Shown here: in pieces, positions 1 through 7,436 of the stretch
Position numbering within the stretch: the first letter of the stretch is position 1
How the letters are laid out: each line of letters starts with the position of its first letter
Assembly: GCA_027018975.1 (NCBI GenBank)
Contig: JALUXN010000070.1
Location: forward strand, 1 to 18,560
Length of the DNA stretch: 18,560 bases
Reading direction: 5' to 3'
DNA from: Mariprofundaceae bacterium
GTDB lineage: Bacteria > Pseudomonadota > Zetaproteobacteria > Mariprofundales > Mariprofundaceae
Notes under the pieces: model-generated
The model's database searches: none
Told to the model about the DNA's origin: nothing
Seen by the model: only the letters and a program-made list of their open reading frames with translations
Program-made: the position numbers and the translations under genes

Positions 1-1
1 A

Positions 2-322
2 GCCGAAGCGCAGCTGGTTGCTGAGAATATCGCCTTCCAGCTGGAGCGTCGTGTCGCTTTCCGTCGCGCCATGAAGCGTTCCGTTCAGAGTGCACTGCGC
101 ATGGGTGCCAAGGGCGTGCGGATCAATTGTGCCGGCCGTCTGGGTGGTGCTGAGATTGCCCGTACCGAGTGGTATCGCGAAGGTCGTGTGCCGCTGCACA
201 CCCTGCGTGCCGATGTTGATTACGGCTTTGCCGAGGCGAGCACAACCTATGGTATCATCGGCGTAAAAGTGTGGGTATTCAATGGGTTGAAGCTGGGCGA
301 TACCCAAGAGACAAACGCGTAA
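2..322 (+). CDS. rpsC: 30S ribosomal protein S3 (uS3), C-terminal part
   Basis: This is the C-terminal 106 residues of S3; the start lies left of the window, and the frame is open from base 2. S3 sits at the mRNA entry channel of the 30S subunit and belongs to the ribosomal helicase that unwinds mRNA. The visible part contains the family signature GRLGGAEIARTEWYREG followed by VPLHTLRADVDYGFAEA and GIIGVKVWVF, the conserved C-terminal domain. It ends with a short hydrophilic tail. The next gene, rplP, begins 23 bases downstream, the normal S10-operon order. Only the left truncation, caused by the window edge, is unusual. Identity is certain from the motif run and the neighbours. Confidence 0.97.
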   Translation, partial: AEAQLVAENIAFQLERRVAFRRAMKRSVQSALRMGAKGVRINCAGRLGGAEIARTEWYREGRVPLHTLRADVDYGFAEASTTYGIIGVKVWVFNGLKLGDTQETNA

Positions 323-345
323 GTTGTTGAAGAGGATTAGTCACC

Positions 346-768
346 ATGTTGCAACCTAAGAAAATTCGCTGGCGCAAGCATCACAAAGAGCTGCAGCGCA
401 TCCGCGGCAAGAGTCCGCGCGGGGCAAGTTTGAACTTCGGCCAGTTCGGCCTGAAGGCGATGGAGCCGGGTCGTATCACCGCACGCCAGATCGAGGCGGC
501 GCGTATCACCATGACCCGTCACATCAAACGTCAGGGTCGTATCTGGATTCGCATCTTCCCGGATCTGCCGGTCTCCAAGAAGCCTGCAGAAGTACGTATG
601 GGTAAAGGTAAAGGTTCACCGGAGTACTGGGTGGCAGCGGTGCGTGCCGGCCGTATCCTCTATGAGATGGAGGGTGTGGACGAAGATCTGGCGCGCAGCG
701 CGCTGGAGCTGGCTGCAGCGAAATTGCCGATTCGCACCAAATTTGTCGTGCGTGGAGTTGGACGATGA
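346..768 (+). CDS. rplP: 50S ribosomal protein L16 (uL16)
   Basis: L16 binds 23S rRNA near the A site and helps assemble the peptidyl transferase region. The 140-residue product shows the family landmarks: start MLQPKK, then FGLKA, ARQIEAARI, KRQGRIWIRIFPD, VRMGKGKG (with the Arg that is hydroxylated in some bacteria) and ending in AAAKLPIRTKFV. The ATG at 346 has AGAGGA about nine bases upstream. It is slightly longer than the common 136-137 residues because the basic loop near residues 15-30 (KELQRIRGKSPRGASLNFG) carries about three extra residues relative to E. coli L16. Its stop overlaps the rpmC start by four bases (ATGA), implying translational coupling. Confidence 0.97.
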   Translation: MLQPKKIRWRKHHKELQRIRGKSPRGASLNFGQFGLKAMEPGRITARQIEAARITMTRHIKRQGRIWIRIFPDLPVSKKPAEVRMGKGKGSPEYWVAAVRAGRILYEMEGVDEDLARSALELAAAKLPIRTKFVVRGVGR

Positions 769-962
769 GTGATAGTAAAAATGCAAAAGCACTGCGCGAG
801 ATGAGCGCAGCTGATTTGACCGAACGTATGAATGAGCTGGCTGCCGAGCATATGAAGCTCCGCTTTCAGAAGGCGACCATGCAGTTGAGCAACACGGCTC
901 GCGTGGGTCAGGTGCGTCGTGAAATTGCACGCATCAAAACAGTTCTGGCTGAACGCGGCTAA
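765..962 (+). CDS. rpmC: 50S ribosomal protein L29 (uL29)
   Basis: L29 lies at the polypeptide exit tunnel of the 50S subunit, near the docking site for trigger factor and SRP. The 65-residue product has the two-helix hairpin pattern of the family: LREMSAADLTERMNELAAEHMKLRFQ, a turn at MQLSNTARV, then VRREIARIKTVLAE. Length is typical. The start is fixed by the ATGA overlap with the rplP stop. The stop TAA is fused to the Shine-Dalgarno of rpsQ (TAAGGAG at 960-966). The N-terminal MSDSKNAKA is a slightly long lead-in before the conserved helix; nothing else is odd. Confidence 0.95.
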   Translation: MSDSKNAKALREMSAADLTERMNELAAEHMKLRFQKATMQLSNTARVGQVRREIARIKTVLAERG

Positions 963-974
963 GGAGTTAGAGAG

Positions 975-1241
975 ATGTCCGAGGCAACAAGTAACAAGCG
1001 CACCCTCGAAGGGGTTGTGGTAAGTAATAAAGCTGAGCAGACCGTGATCGTGCAGGTGGAGCGTAAGTTTCTGCATCCGCGCTATCGCAAAACGGTTCGT
1101 TCGCACAAGAAATATATGGCACATGATGCTGAGAACACCTGCAATATCGGGGATACCGTTCGCATCGTCGAGTCTGCACCGATCTCCCGCCGCAAGCGCT
1201 GGGTGATGGAAACTGTGCTGACCCGTGCTGAGCAGCTGTAA
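975..1241 (+). CDS. rpsQ: 30S ribosomal protein S17 (uS17)
   Basis: S17 is a primary 16S rRNA-binding protein of the 30S subunit with an OB fold, needed early in assembly. The 88-residue product has the expected GVVVSNKAEQTVIVQVER strand, HPRYRKTVRSHKKYMAHD, and the C-terminal signature GDTVRIVESAPISRRKRW. The start at 975 follows AAGGAG (961-966) at normal spacing. It lies between rpmC and rplN as in most bacteria. Its own stop (TAAAGGGG at 1239-1246) again merges with the next ribosome-binding site. Ordinary in all visible respects. Confidence 0.97.
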   Translation: MSEATSNKRTLEGVVVSNKAEQTVIVQVERKFLHPRYRKTVRSHKKYMAHDAENTCNIGDTVRIVESAPISRRKRWVMETVLTRAEQL

Positions 1242-1253
1242 AGGGGTTTTGCG

Positions 1254-1622
1254 ATGATTCAGAATGAAACCGTACTGCAGGTTGCAGATAATTCCGGCGC
1301 CCGTCGCGTCAAGTGCATCAAGGTGCTCGGCGGCTCCAAGCGTCGTTATGCCCGTGTTGGCGATGTGATTGTGGTGGCTGTGAAAGAGGCGATGCCCAAC
1401 GGTAAAGTGAAGAAGGGTGATGTGCAGCGCGCCGTGGTTGTGCGTACAGCCAAAGAGTTCCGTCGTTCCGATGGCTCATCCATCCGTTTTGATGAAAATG
1501 CAGCTGTTCTGCTGACCAAGCAGAATGAGCCGCTGGGCACACGTATTTTTGGCCCGGTGACGCGCGAACTGCGTAATAAGGGATACATGAAGATTGTCTC
1601 CCTAGCACCAGAAGTGCTGTAA
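1254..1622 (+). CDS. rplN: 50S ribosomal protein L14 (uL14)
   Basis: L14 binds 23S rRNA at the subunit interface and forms bridges to the 30S subunit; it is also the docking site of the silencing factor RsfS. The 122-residue product has the exact usual length. Family motifs are MIQNETVLQVADNSGARRV, KKGDVQRAVVVRT, IRFDENAAVLL and the C-terminal GTRIFGPVTRELR. The ATG at 1254 is preceded by AAAGGGG that overlaps the rpsQ stop. It starts the part of the cluster corresponding to the E. coli spc operon. No separate promoter is visible in the 12-base gap, so it is probably co-transcribed with the S10 genes. Confidence 0.97.
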   Translation: MIQNETVLQVADNSGARRVKCIKVLGGSKRRYARVGDVIVVAVKEAMPNGKVKKGDVQRAVVVRTAKEFRRSDGSSIRFDENAAVLLTKQNEPLGTRIFGPVTRELRNKGYMKIVSLAPEVL

Positions 1623-1644
1623 CGGGATAAGTGAGGCGTAAGAG

Positions 1645-1974
1645 ATGACAACGACAGTCAAAAGCAGAATTCGCAAAAATGATGAGGTAATTGTCATTGC
1701 CGGTCGTGATCGTGGCGCGCGTGGCAAGGTGATTCGTGTCTCCAGAAACGATGGCACGGTACTGGTCAGCAAGGTGAATATGGTGAAACGCCACACCCGT
1801 CAGACCGAGCAGAGCTCCGGCGGCATCATTGAGAAAGAGGCTCCATTCGCGATTTCCAATGTGCAGTTTTTCTGCTCCAAGTGTAATACCGGTGTGCGTT
1901 TGGGTGTGAAAAACCTCGATGATGGCAGCAAAGTGCGCACATGCCGCAAATGCGGTGAAGTGCTGGATAGCTAG
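1645..1974 (+). CDS. rplX: 50S ribosomal protein L24 (uL24), zinc-ribbon form
   Basis: L24 initiates 50S assembly by binding the 5' region of 23S rRNA and sits near the exit tunnel. The 109-residue product has the KOW-type SH3 core (RKNDEVIVIAGRDRGARGKV, residues 10-29) and the VNMVKRHTR stretch. It also has a C-terminal extension with two Cys pairs, C77/C80 (CSKC) and C100/C103 (CRKC). These match the zinc-ribbon tail found in many bacterial L24 proteins but absent from E. coli L24. The start ATG at 1645 follows GAGG with an extended spacer. The stop is fused to the rplE Shine-Dalgarno (TAGGAG, 1972-1977). Confidence 0.96.
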   Translation: MTTTVKSRIRKNDEVIVIAGRDRGARGKVIRVSRNDGTVLVSKVNMVKRHTRQTEQSSGGIIEKEAPFAISNVQFFCSKCNTGVRLGVKNLDDGSKVRTCRKCGEVLDS

Positions 1975-1985
1975 GAGATTCAACA

Positions 1986-2525
1986 ATGGCTCGTTTGAAA
2001 GAGGATTATAAGAAGAGGGTTGCTCCGGCACTGCAGAAGGAGTTCGGTTACAAGAACCCGATGCAGATCCCGGCAATCACCAAGATTGTAGTGAACATGG
2101 GTGTCGGTGAAGCGGCGCAAAACGCCAAACTGATGGAGGGTGCGCTGACTGATATGACTGCGATTACCGGTCAGAAGCCGGTGGTGACTCGCGCTCGCAA
2201 ATCGATCGCTAACTTCAAGCTGCGTGATGGTATGCCGGTTGGCTGCCGTGTCACACTGCGTGGCGACCGCATGTGGGAGTTTCTGGATCGCTTGGTCAAT
2301 ATCGCACTGCCGCGCATTCGTGACTTCAAGGGTGTATCGCCCAAGTCATTCGATGGTCGCGGCAACTACACACTCGGTGTGAAAGAGCAGATCATTTTTC
2401 CTGAAATTGAATATGACAAGGTGGATAAGGTGCGCGGTATGGATATCACTATCTGCACCTCTGCCAATACCAATGATGAAGGACGCGCACTGCTGAGAGA
2501 GTTCAGCATGCCGTTCCGTAAATAA
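1986..2525 (+). CDS. rplE: 50S ribosomal protein L5 (uL5)
   Basis: L5 binds 5S rRNA and helps form the central protuberance; it contacts P-site tRNA. The 179-residue product has the usual length and motifs: the N-terminal LKEDYKKRVAPALQKEFGYKN, the signature IPAITKIVVNMGVGEA, RDGMPVGCRVTLRGDRMWEFLDRL, PRIRDFKGVS, and the C-terminal DITICTSANTNDEGRALL. The start at 1986 follows TAGGAG, which overlaps the rplX stop, so the two genes are probably translationally coupled. In E. coli this junction is where S8 represses the spc operon. I could not show an S8-like fold here by eye. Confidence 0.97.
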   Translation: MARLKEDYKKRVAPALQKEFGYKNPMQIPAITKIVVNMGVGEAAQNAKLMEGALTDMTAITGQKPVVTRARKSIANFKLRDGMPVGCRVTLRGDRMWEFLDRLVNIALPRIRDFKGVSPKSFDGRGNYTLGVKEQIIFPEIEYDKVDKVRGMDITICTSANTNDEGRALLREFSMPFRK

Positions 2526-2537
2526 GAGGGCTGTTAC

Positions 2538-2723
2538 ATGGCTTCGAAGAGAATGATTGTAAAATGCAATCGCAAACCAAAATTCAAAGTTCGCGCCTAT
2601 ACGCGTTGCCAGCTGTGCGGTCGTCCGCACTCGGTCTATCGCAAGCTGGGCATGTGCCGCATCTGCCTGCGCAAGCATGCATTGGCCGGGGAGATCCCGG
2701 GCATGGTCAAGTCGAGCTGGTGA
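2538..2723 (+). CDS. rpsN: 30S ribosomal protein S14, zinc-binding type (uS14)
   Basis: S14 is a late-assembly 30S head protein that packs against S3 and S10. At 61 residues this is the short zinc-binding type (often called S14 type Z), not the roughly 100-residue form of E. coli. The zinc ligands are visible as C24-Q-L-C27 and C40-R-I-C43. The family ending LAGEIPGMVKSSW is intact. AGAGGG precedes the ATG, and the gene fits between rplE and rpsH as expected. Presence of the zinc form in a proteobacterium is worth noting because many relatives carry the long, zinc-free form. Confidence 0.96.
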   Translation: MASKRMIVKCNRKPKFKVRAYTRCQLCGRPHSVYRKLGMCRICLRKHALAGEIPGMVKSSW

Positions 2724-2736
2724 GAGGTATAGAGAT

Positions 2737-3132
2737 ATGATGATGGATCGCATTGCCGACATGCTGACGCGTATTCGTAACGCACAGCAGGCAGGAATTG
2801 AGAAGGTTGAACTGCCCGCCAGTAATATTCTGCTCTCGATGGCAGAGCTGCTGAAGGAAGAGGGCTACATCGCGGCGGCCAAGGCTTACAACCACAAGGG
2901 TAAACGCTATATCCGCCTGACCCTGCGTTACGATGACGAGGGCAACGCGGTGATTCAGGAGATCAAGCGAGTCTCTCGCTCCGGTCGTCGCGTTTACGCC
3001 GGTGCTGATGAGTTGCCACGTGTGAAGTCCGGTTATGGCATTGCCATTATCAGCACCTCACAGGGTATTATGACAGATAAAAAAGCGCGCGCGGCCCACA
3101 TCGGTGGCGAAGTGCTGTGCACGGTATTTTGA
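2737..3132 (+). CDS. rpsH: 30S ribosomal protein S8 (uS8)
   Basis: S8 is a primary 16S rRNA-binding protein of the 30S platform and, in E. coli, the translational repressor of the spc operon. The product starting at 2737 is 131 residues, the family norm. It opens MMMDRIADMLTRIRNAQQAG and ends with the signature GYGIAIISTSQGIMTDKKA and GGEVLCTVF. The frame is open further upstream (to 2677), but those codons lie inside rpsN and do not resemble S8. Three consecutive ATG codons (2737, 2740, 2743) make the exact first residue uncertain; AGAGG at 2723-2727 supports this cluster. The stop TGA merges with the GAGGT ribosome-binding site of rplF. Confidence 0.96.
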   Translation: MMMDRIADMLTRIRNAQQAGIEKVELPASNILLSMAELLKEEGYIAAAKAYNHKGKRYIRLTLRYDDEGNAVIQEIKRVSRSGRRVYAGADELPRVKSGYGIAIISTSQGIMTDKKARAAHIGGEVLCTVF

Positions 3133-3140
3133 GGTAAGTT

Positions 3141-3674
3141 ATGTCACGTATTGGTAAACAACCGATTACCCTGCCAGCCGGTGTCGAGGCGCGTATCGCC
3201 GATGATGCTGTGACGGTGAAGGGCTCCAAGGGTGAACTCACATCACCGCTGTTTCCGGGCATTACCGTTGAGCAGGAGGGTGCAAACCTGAATGTGCTCT
3301 GCAACGACCTAGAGACCAAGAAGACCAAATCGTTCTATGGACTGGCTCGCGCACTGTTGGCCAACAATGTCGAGGGTGTTTCCAAAGGCTTCGAGAAGAA
3401 ATTGGAGCTGCGCGGCGTCGGTTATCGTGCGCAACTGCAGGGCAAGAAGCTCAACCTGTCACTCGGTTTTTCGCACCCAGTTGTCTATGAGCTGCCGGAA
3501 GGTGTCTCTGCGACAGTGGAGCAGAGCATTATCACGCTGACCAGTATCGACAAACAGCAGGTCGGTCAGGTGGCAGCAGAGATTCGCGCCTTCCGTCCGC
3601 CAGAGCCGTATAAGGGCAAGGGCGTGCGCTACGTAGGTGAACATATTGCCATGAAAGAAGGCAAGAAGGCTTAA
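3141..3674 (+). CDS. rplF: 50S ribosomal protein L6 (uL6)
   Basis: L6 lies near the factor-binding site of the 50S subunit, next to the sarcin-ricin loop. The 177-residue product matches the usual length with two related domains. It opens MSRIGKQPITLPAGVEA, has YGLARALLANNVEGVSKGFEKKLELRGVGYRAQ in the middle, and carries the C-terminal signature PPEPYKGKGVRY. The ATG at 3141 follows GAGGT (3131-3135). Neighbours rpsH and rplR are the standard ones. Nothing unusual was seen. Confidence 0.97.
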   Translation: MSRIGKQPITLPAGVEARIADDAVTVKGSKGELTSPLFPGITVEQEGANLNVLCNDLETKKTKSFYGLARALLANNVEGVSKGFEKKLELRGVGYRAQLQGKKLNLSLGFSHPVVYELPEGVSATVEQSIITLTSIDKQQVGQVAAEIRAFRPPEPYKGKGVRYVGEHIAMKEGKKA

Positions 3675-3689
3675 GGTCGGGAGTAAGAG

Positions 3690-4043
3690 ATGGCTGTTAA
3701 ACGGTATGAAAATGATGGTGCTGTGCGTCGTGCGCGCAAGGTGCGTGCGCGTGTCAAGGCATCCGGGCGTCCCCGGTTGAGTATTTTTCGCTCCACCCGC
3801 CACGTCTATGCGCAGGTGATTGATGATGCCAAAGGTGAGACCTTGGCATACGCCTCCAGTCTCGATGAGAGCATCGATCAGGGCGGCAATAAATCCGGCG
3901 CAGAGGCTGTCGGTAAGTTGATTGCTGAGCGCGCGCTGGCGGCTGGCGTGAGTGAGGTGGCTTTCGATCGTGGTCGCTTTGCATATCACGGACGTGTACA
4001 GGCATTGGCTGAAGGCGCTCGCGCCGGCGGCCTGAAGTTCTAG
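3690..4043 (+). CDS. rplR: 50S ribosomal protein L18 (uL18)
   Basis: L18 binds 5S rRNA together with L5 and L25 and anchors it to the large subunit. The 117-residue product has an arginine/lysine-rich N-terminus (RRARKVRARVKASGRPRLS), then FRSTRHVYAQVIDD, and the conserved C-terminal VAFDRGRFAYHGRVQALAEGAR. Length is typical. The start at 3690 follows GGGAG. The stop TAG is fused to the rpsE Shine-Dalgarno (TAGGAG, 4041-4046). Confidence 0.97.
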   Translation: MAVKRYENDGAVRRARKVRARVKASGRPRLSIFRSTRHVYAQVIDDAKGETLAYASSLDESIDQGGNKSGAEAVGKLIAERALAAGVSEVAFDRGRFAYHGRVQALAEGARAGGLKF

Positions 4044-4054
4044 GAGTTATATAG

Positions 4055-4534
4055 ATGATCAATGCAGATGAGTTAGAACTGACCGAAAAACTGATCGGTA
4101 TCAACCGCATCGCCAAAACCACTTCCGGTGGCCGCCGCATGAGCTTTTCGGCGCTGATGGTCGTCGGTGATGGTAATGGTCACGTCGGCTTCGGCCACGC
4201 CAAGGCGAAAGAGGTGCCTGAAGCGATTCGCAAAGCGTGCGATATTGCCAAAAAATCTCTGATTTATGTACCGCGCAAAGGGGACACCATTCACTATGAA
4301 GTGACCGGCGTTCAGGATGCCAGCCGGGTGATGCTCAAGCCGGCCTCTGAGGGTACTGGTGTGATCGCCAACTCAGCGGTGCGTGCGATTCTTGATGCAG
4401 TGGGCATCAAAGATGTGCTGACCAAGTCGCAGGGTTCACGCAATGAGATCAACACCGTGCGTGCCACATTCAACGGTCTGAAATCGTTGGAAAGCCCGGA
4501 GCAGATTGCTGCACGTCGCGGCAAATCGGCCTGA
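4055..4534 (+). CDS. rpsE: 30S ribosomal protein S5 (uS5)
   Basis: S5 sits at the mRNA entry channel with S3 and S4 and affects decoding accuracy. The 159-residue product contains the N-terminal double-stranded RNA-binding-like domain, with INRIAKTTSGGRRMSFSALMVVGDGNGHVGFG near residues 17-48. The C-terminal domain has GVIANSAVRAILDAVGIKDVLTKS, then NTVRATFNGLKSL and an ending AARRGKSA. The start ATG at 4055 is placed by TAGGAG overlapping the rplR stop, ten bases upstream of the start. Context and length are standard. Confidence 0.97.
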   Translation: MINADELELTEKLIGINRIAKTTSGGRRMSFSALMVVGDGNGHVGFGHAKAKEVPEAIRKACDIAKKSLIYVPRKGDTIHYEVTGVQDASRVMLKPASEGTGVIANSAVRAILDAVGIKDVLTKSQGSRNEINTVRATFNGLKSLESPEQIAARRGKSA

Positions 4535-4547
4535 TTGGGAGTAGATA

Positions 4548-4739
4548 ATGGCTAACAAAGAGACCATCAAGATCCGTCAGATCAAGAGCGGCATCGGTTA
4601 TTCCAAACGTCAGCGCGCTACGCTGGTCGGCCTTGGTTTGCGCCGCATGCATCAGGTTGTGGAGTTGGAAGATACCCCGTCAGTGCGTGGCATGGTGAAT
4701 AAAGTCAGTCACCTCGTTCGTATCGAGTCTGGAGAGTAA
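4548..4739 (+). CDS. rpmD: 50S ribosomal protein L30 (uL30)
   Basis: L30 is a small bacterial and archaeal large-subunit protein that contacts 23S rRNA domain II. The 63-residue product has the usual bacterial length and pattern: TIKIRQIKSGIGYSKRQRATL, then GLGLRRMHQVVELEDTPSVRGMVNKVSHLV. GGGAG precedes the ATG. Its last codons supply GGAGAG, which serves as the ribosome-binding site for rplO starting two bases after the stop. L30 is missing from some bacterial lineages, so its presence mildly constrains taxonomy. Confidence 0.95.
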   Translation: MANKETIKIRQIKSGIGYSKRQRATLVGLGLRRMHQVVELEDTPSVRGMVNKVSHLVRIESGE

Positions 4740-4741
4740 CG

Positions 4742-5191
4742 ATGAAGTTGAATGCATTAACCCCCGACGCGGGCTCCCGCTCGGATCGCAAACGCAAAGG
4801 CGCAGGGCTGGGCACCGGCAACGGTAAGACCGGTGGTCGCGGCCATAAGGGTCAGAAATCCCGTTCCGGCGGCAAGGTGGCGCGCGGCTTCGAGGGCGGC
4901 CAGATGCCGCTGATTCGTCGTTTGCCCAAGCGTGGCTTTACGCCACTCAAGGATAACGACTATCAGGTTGTCAATATCGCAGCGCTGGAAAAATTTGATG
5001 ATGGTACCACGGTGGATGCCGCGGCACTGTTTGAGGCCGGTCTGGTACGCAATGCAGTTGATCCGATCAAATTGCTTGGCAACGGTGATGTAGCTAAGAA
5101 GCTGACGATCGCCGTGACGGCTGCATCTGCATCTGCTGTCGCCAAGATTGAAGCTGCTGGTGGCGTAGTCAAACTGACGGCTAAGGCGTAA
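4742..5191 (+). CDS. rplO: 50S ribosomal protein L15 (uL15)
   Basis: L15 is a late-assembly 50S protein with a long basic N-terminal extension that threads into 23S rRNA. The 149-residue product shows the glycine- and lysine-rich N-terminus (RKRKGAGLGTGNGKTGGRG, then HKGQKSRSGG), the RRLPKRGF motif near residues 60-67, and a C-terminal globular domain ending KIEAAGGVVKL. It begins two bases after the rpmD stop and ends three bases before the secY GTG, so these three genes are probably translated as a coupled block. Confidence 0.97.
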   Translation: MKLNALTPDAGSRSDRKRKGAGLGTGNGKTGGRGHKGQKSRSGGKVARGFEGGQMPLIRRLPKRGFTPLKDNDYQVVNIAALEKFDDGTTVDAAALFEAGLVRNAVDPIKLLGNGDVAKKLTIAVTAASASAVAKIEAAGGVVKLTAKA

Positions 5192-5194
5192 TCG

Positions 5195-6532
5195 GTGCCA
5201 AATTCTGCGGGTGCATTGGGTGGCTTCGGTAATATCGGGAAGATTCCCGAGCTGAAGAGCCGGATTCTGTTCACACTCGGGATGCTGATTGTCTTCCGGG
5301 TGGGGGCGCATATTCCGGTGCCCGGTATCGATGCATCTGTATTGGCACAGTTTTTTTCGCAGGCCAAAGGGTCGCTGCTCGGCATGTTCGATATGTTCTC
5401 CGGTGGCGCGCTCTCCCGTCTGACGATTTTCGCCCTTGGCATCATGCCCTATATCTCCGCTTCGATTATTATTCAGCTGATGACGGTGGTCTCACCGAAG
5501 CTGGAGCAGCTGAAGAAAGAGGGTGAGTCCGGTCGTCGTAAAATCACTGAATATACCCGTTATGGCACAGTCTTGTTGGCGGTCTTTCAGGCGATCGGCA
5601 TCTCGATCGGTTTGGAGTCCTTCTCGGTCGGTGGCCACTCTGTGGTGATCGAGCCGGGTCTGGCGTTCCGTGCCATGACGGTAGTGACACTGGTGGCGGG
5701 CACTGTGTTCTTGATGTGGGTCGGTGAGCAGATCACTGAGCGTGGTATTGGCAACGGGATCTCATTGATCATCTTCGCTGGTATTGCGGCGGGTCTGCCG
5801 AACGCCATTGGCGCCACACTGGAGCTGGCGCGCACGGGTGAGTATTCACCGTTTGTTGTCCTCTTTCTCTTTGCCATGACACTGGCGGTGACCGGTGCCG
5901 TGGTCTGGTTTGAGCGGGCGCAGCGTCGTATTCCGATTCAGTATGCCAAGCGTCAGGTGGGTAACCGCATGTATGGTGGTAAGTCCTCATTCTTGCCGCT
6001 GAAAATTAACACCGCCGGTGTGATTCCACCGATCTTTGCCTCTTCGTTGATTCTGCTGCCGGCCACCTTTGCGCAGTTTACCAAGGGTGTGGATGGTTTT
6101 GCATGGCTGGGCGATCTCTCGGCGATTCTCTCTCCGGGTGCGTGGCTCTATATGCTGCTGTTCACGGCGTTGATTGTCTTTTTCTGCTTCTTCTATACAG
6201 CGATTGTCTTTAATCCCAAGGACACCGCAGATAACTTGAAGAAGAATGGCGGTTTCATTCCCGGTATTCGTCCCGGCCAGAAGACGGCGGATTATGTCGA
6301 TAATGTGCTGACCCGAATCACGGTGGTGGGCGCAGTCTATGTGAGTCTGGTCTGCCTGCTGCCGCAGTGGTTGATCTCCGAACTGTCTGTGCCGTTTTAC
6401 TTCGGTGGCACGTCACTGTTGATTGTTGTGGTGGTGACCATGGATACGATGGGTCAGATCCAGTCGCATTTGATGAGTCACCAGTACGAAGGGTTGATGA
6501 AAAAAGCGCGCCTGAAGACAGGCAAGCGATGA
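5195..6532 (+). CDS. secY: Protein translocase channel subunit SecY
   Basis: SecY is the pore of the SecYEG translocon in the inner membrane, moving unfolded proteins outward or laterally into the bilayer. The 445-residue product has the ten-helix layout. TM1 is ILFTLGMLIVFRVGAHIPVPG, followed by the plug region. Conserved segments include MPYISASIIIQLMT, ERGIGNGISLIIFAGI, the basic cytosolic loop with RRIPIQYAKRQ, and FIPGIRPGQKTADY. The start is a GTG at 5195, three bases after rplO; AAGG at 5183-5186 gives a plausible ribosome-binding site. The stop overlaps the adk start by four bases (ATGA). No rpmJ follows directly, unlike E. coli. Confidence 0.97.
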   Translation: MPNSAGALGGFGNIGKIPELKSRILFTLGMLIVFRVGAHIPVPGIDASVLAQFFSQAKGSLLGMFDMFSGGALSRLTIFALGIMPYISASIIIQLMTVVSPKLEQLKKEGESGRRKITEYTRYGTVLLAVFQAIGISIGLESFSVGGHSVVIEPGLAFRAMTVVTLVAGTVFLMWVGEQITERGIGNGISLIIFAGIAAGLPNAIGATLELARTGEYSPFVVLFLFAMTLAVTGAVVWFERAQRRIPIQYAKRQVGNRMYGGKSSFLPLKINTAGVIPPIFASSLILLPATFAQFTKGVDGFAWLGDLSAILSPGAWLYMLLFTALIVFFCFFYTAIVFNPKDTADNLKKNGGFIPGIRPGQKTADYVDNVLTRITVVGAVYVSLVCLLPQWLISELSVPFYFGGTSLLIVVVVTMDTMGQIQSHLMSHQYEGLMKKARLKTGKR

Positions 6533-7176
6533 ATATCATCCTGTTCGGCCCGCCCGGGGTGGGTAAAGGGACGCAAGGCTCACGACTGGCGGAAGAGCTT
6601 GGCATCTCGCATCTGGCGATGGGTGATATACTGCGCGCTGCTGTACGTGCCGAGACGGAAGCGGGTTTGGCAGCGAAAGGTTACATGGACGCCGGCAAGC
6701 TGGTGCCTGATGAAGTCGTGGTGGCGATGATCGAGGATAAGATTCTCGCTGATGCCGCTGCCGGTTTCCTGCTCGATGGTTTTCCGCGCAACGTCGTGCA
6801 GGCCCAAGCGCTGGATGGCATGTTGGCCAAACATGCGCTCAAAATTGACCATACCGTATTCATGGATGCACCCGAAGAGAACCTGCTCAACCGCCTCTGC
6901 GGGCGACTGATTTGCAGGGCTTGCGGTTTTGGATTTCATAGGCAGTATTCGCCGCCCCTTAAAACAGGGTGCTGTGATCGTTGCGGTGGTGAACTCTATC
7001 AGCGCGACGATGATCGTGAGGATGTGATTGCCCATCGTCTGCATGTATATCGTGAGCAGACTGCGCCGCTTCTCGACTACTATCAGCATCAGGATTCGTT
7101 TCACCAGCTCGATGCCAGTGGTGAGATGGATGCGGTGTATGGTGCGTTAAAGCGCATCGTGACCGGTGAGGGTTGA
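6529..7176 (+). CDS. adk: Adenylate kinase, zinc-LID type
   Basis: This enzyme interconverts ATP + AMP and two ADP in the cytosol. The 215-residue product opens MNIILFGPPGVGKGTQ with the P-loop at residues 7-15. It has the AMP-binding motif DGFPRN (83-88) and a long-form LID domain. The LID carries four cysteines in two pairs, C129/C132 and C149/C152, the metal-binding version rather than the Cys-free LID of E. coli. The frame is open upstream to 6367 inside secY, but the P-loop fixes the true start at 6529, which overlaps the secY stop (ATGA). The secY-adk pairing is common in Alphaproteobacteria and Firmicutes, where it is a known ribosomal-operon neighbour. Confidence 0.97.
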   Translation: MNIILFGPPGVGKGTQGSRLAEELGISHLAMGDILRAAVRAETEAGLAAKGYMDAGKLVPDEVVVAMIEDKILADAAAGFLLDGFPRNVVQAQALDGMLAKHALKIDHTVFMDAPEENLLNRLCGRLICRACGFGFHRQYSPPLKTGCCDRCGGELYQRDDDREDVIAHRLHVYREQTAPLLDYYQHQDSFHQLDASGEMDAVYGALKRIVTGEG

Positions 7177-7203
7177 GTTTCTTGAAGGTGGTTGATCGAT
7201 AAC

Positions 7204-7422
7204 ATGGCGAAGGAAGATATTATTGAGATGTCCGGTGAGGTGGTTGAGAAACTGCCGAACGCCATGTTCAAGGTGAAGCTGGAGAATGGTCATGAGCTGC
7301 TCTGCACCATTTCAGGCAAGATGCGCAAGTACTACATCCGCATTTTGCCGGGTGACAAGGTAACGGTTGAGATCTCTCCCTATGATCTCTCCCGAGGTCG
7401 CATCAGCTACCGCGAGAAGTAA
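7204..7422 (+). CDS. infA: Translation initiation factor IF-1
   Basis: IF-1 binds the A site of the 30S subunit during initiation and helps IF-2 and IF-3. The 72-residue product is a single S1-like OB domain: MAKEDIIEMSGEVVEKLPN, FKVKLENGHELLCTISGKMR, then IRILPGDKVTVEISPYDLSRGRI. The length is the family norm. An in-frame TTG at 7192 would add four residues (MIDN) and lies very close to GAAGGTGG (7183-7190). ATG 7204 gives the universal MAKED start but a long spacer of about 13 bases, so the true start deserves checking. Downstream is a strong hairpin and then rpmJ. Confidence 0.95.
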   Translation: MAKEDIIEMSGEVVEKLPNAMFKVKLENGHELLCTISGKMRKYYIRILPGDKVTVEISPYDLSRGRISYREK

Positions 7423-7436
7423 TCGCATATCAGTTC

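Noticed and set aside
1318..2076. 252-codon open frame on the minus strand across rplN-rplX-rplE
   Set aside because: It spans three certain ribosomal genes in antisense, has a low-complexity translation without motifs, and no ribosome-binding site was sought or needed to discard it.
7192..7203. TTG start for infA giving four extra residues
   Set aside because: IF-1 proteins almost always begin MAKED; the ATG at 7204 gives this, although its Shine-Dalgarno spacing is long.
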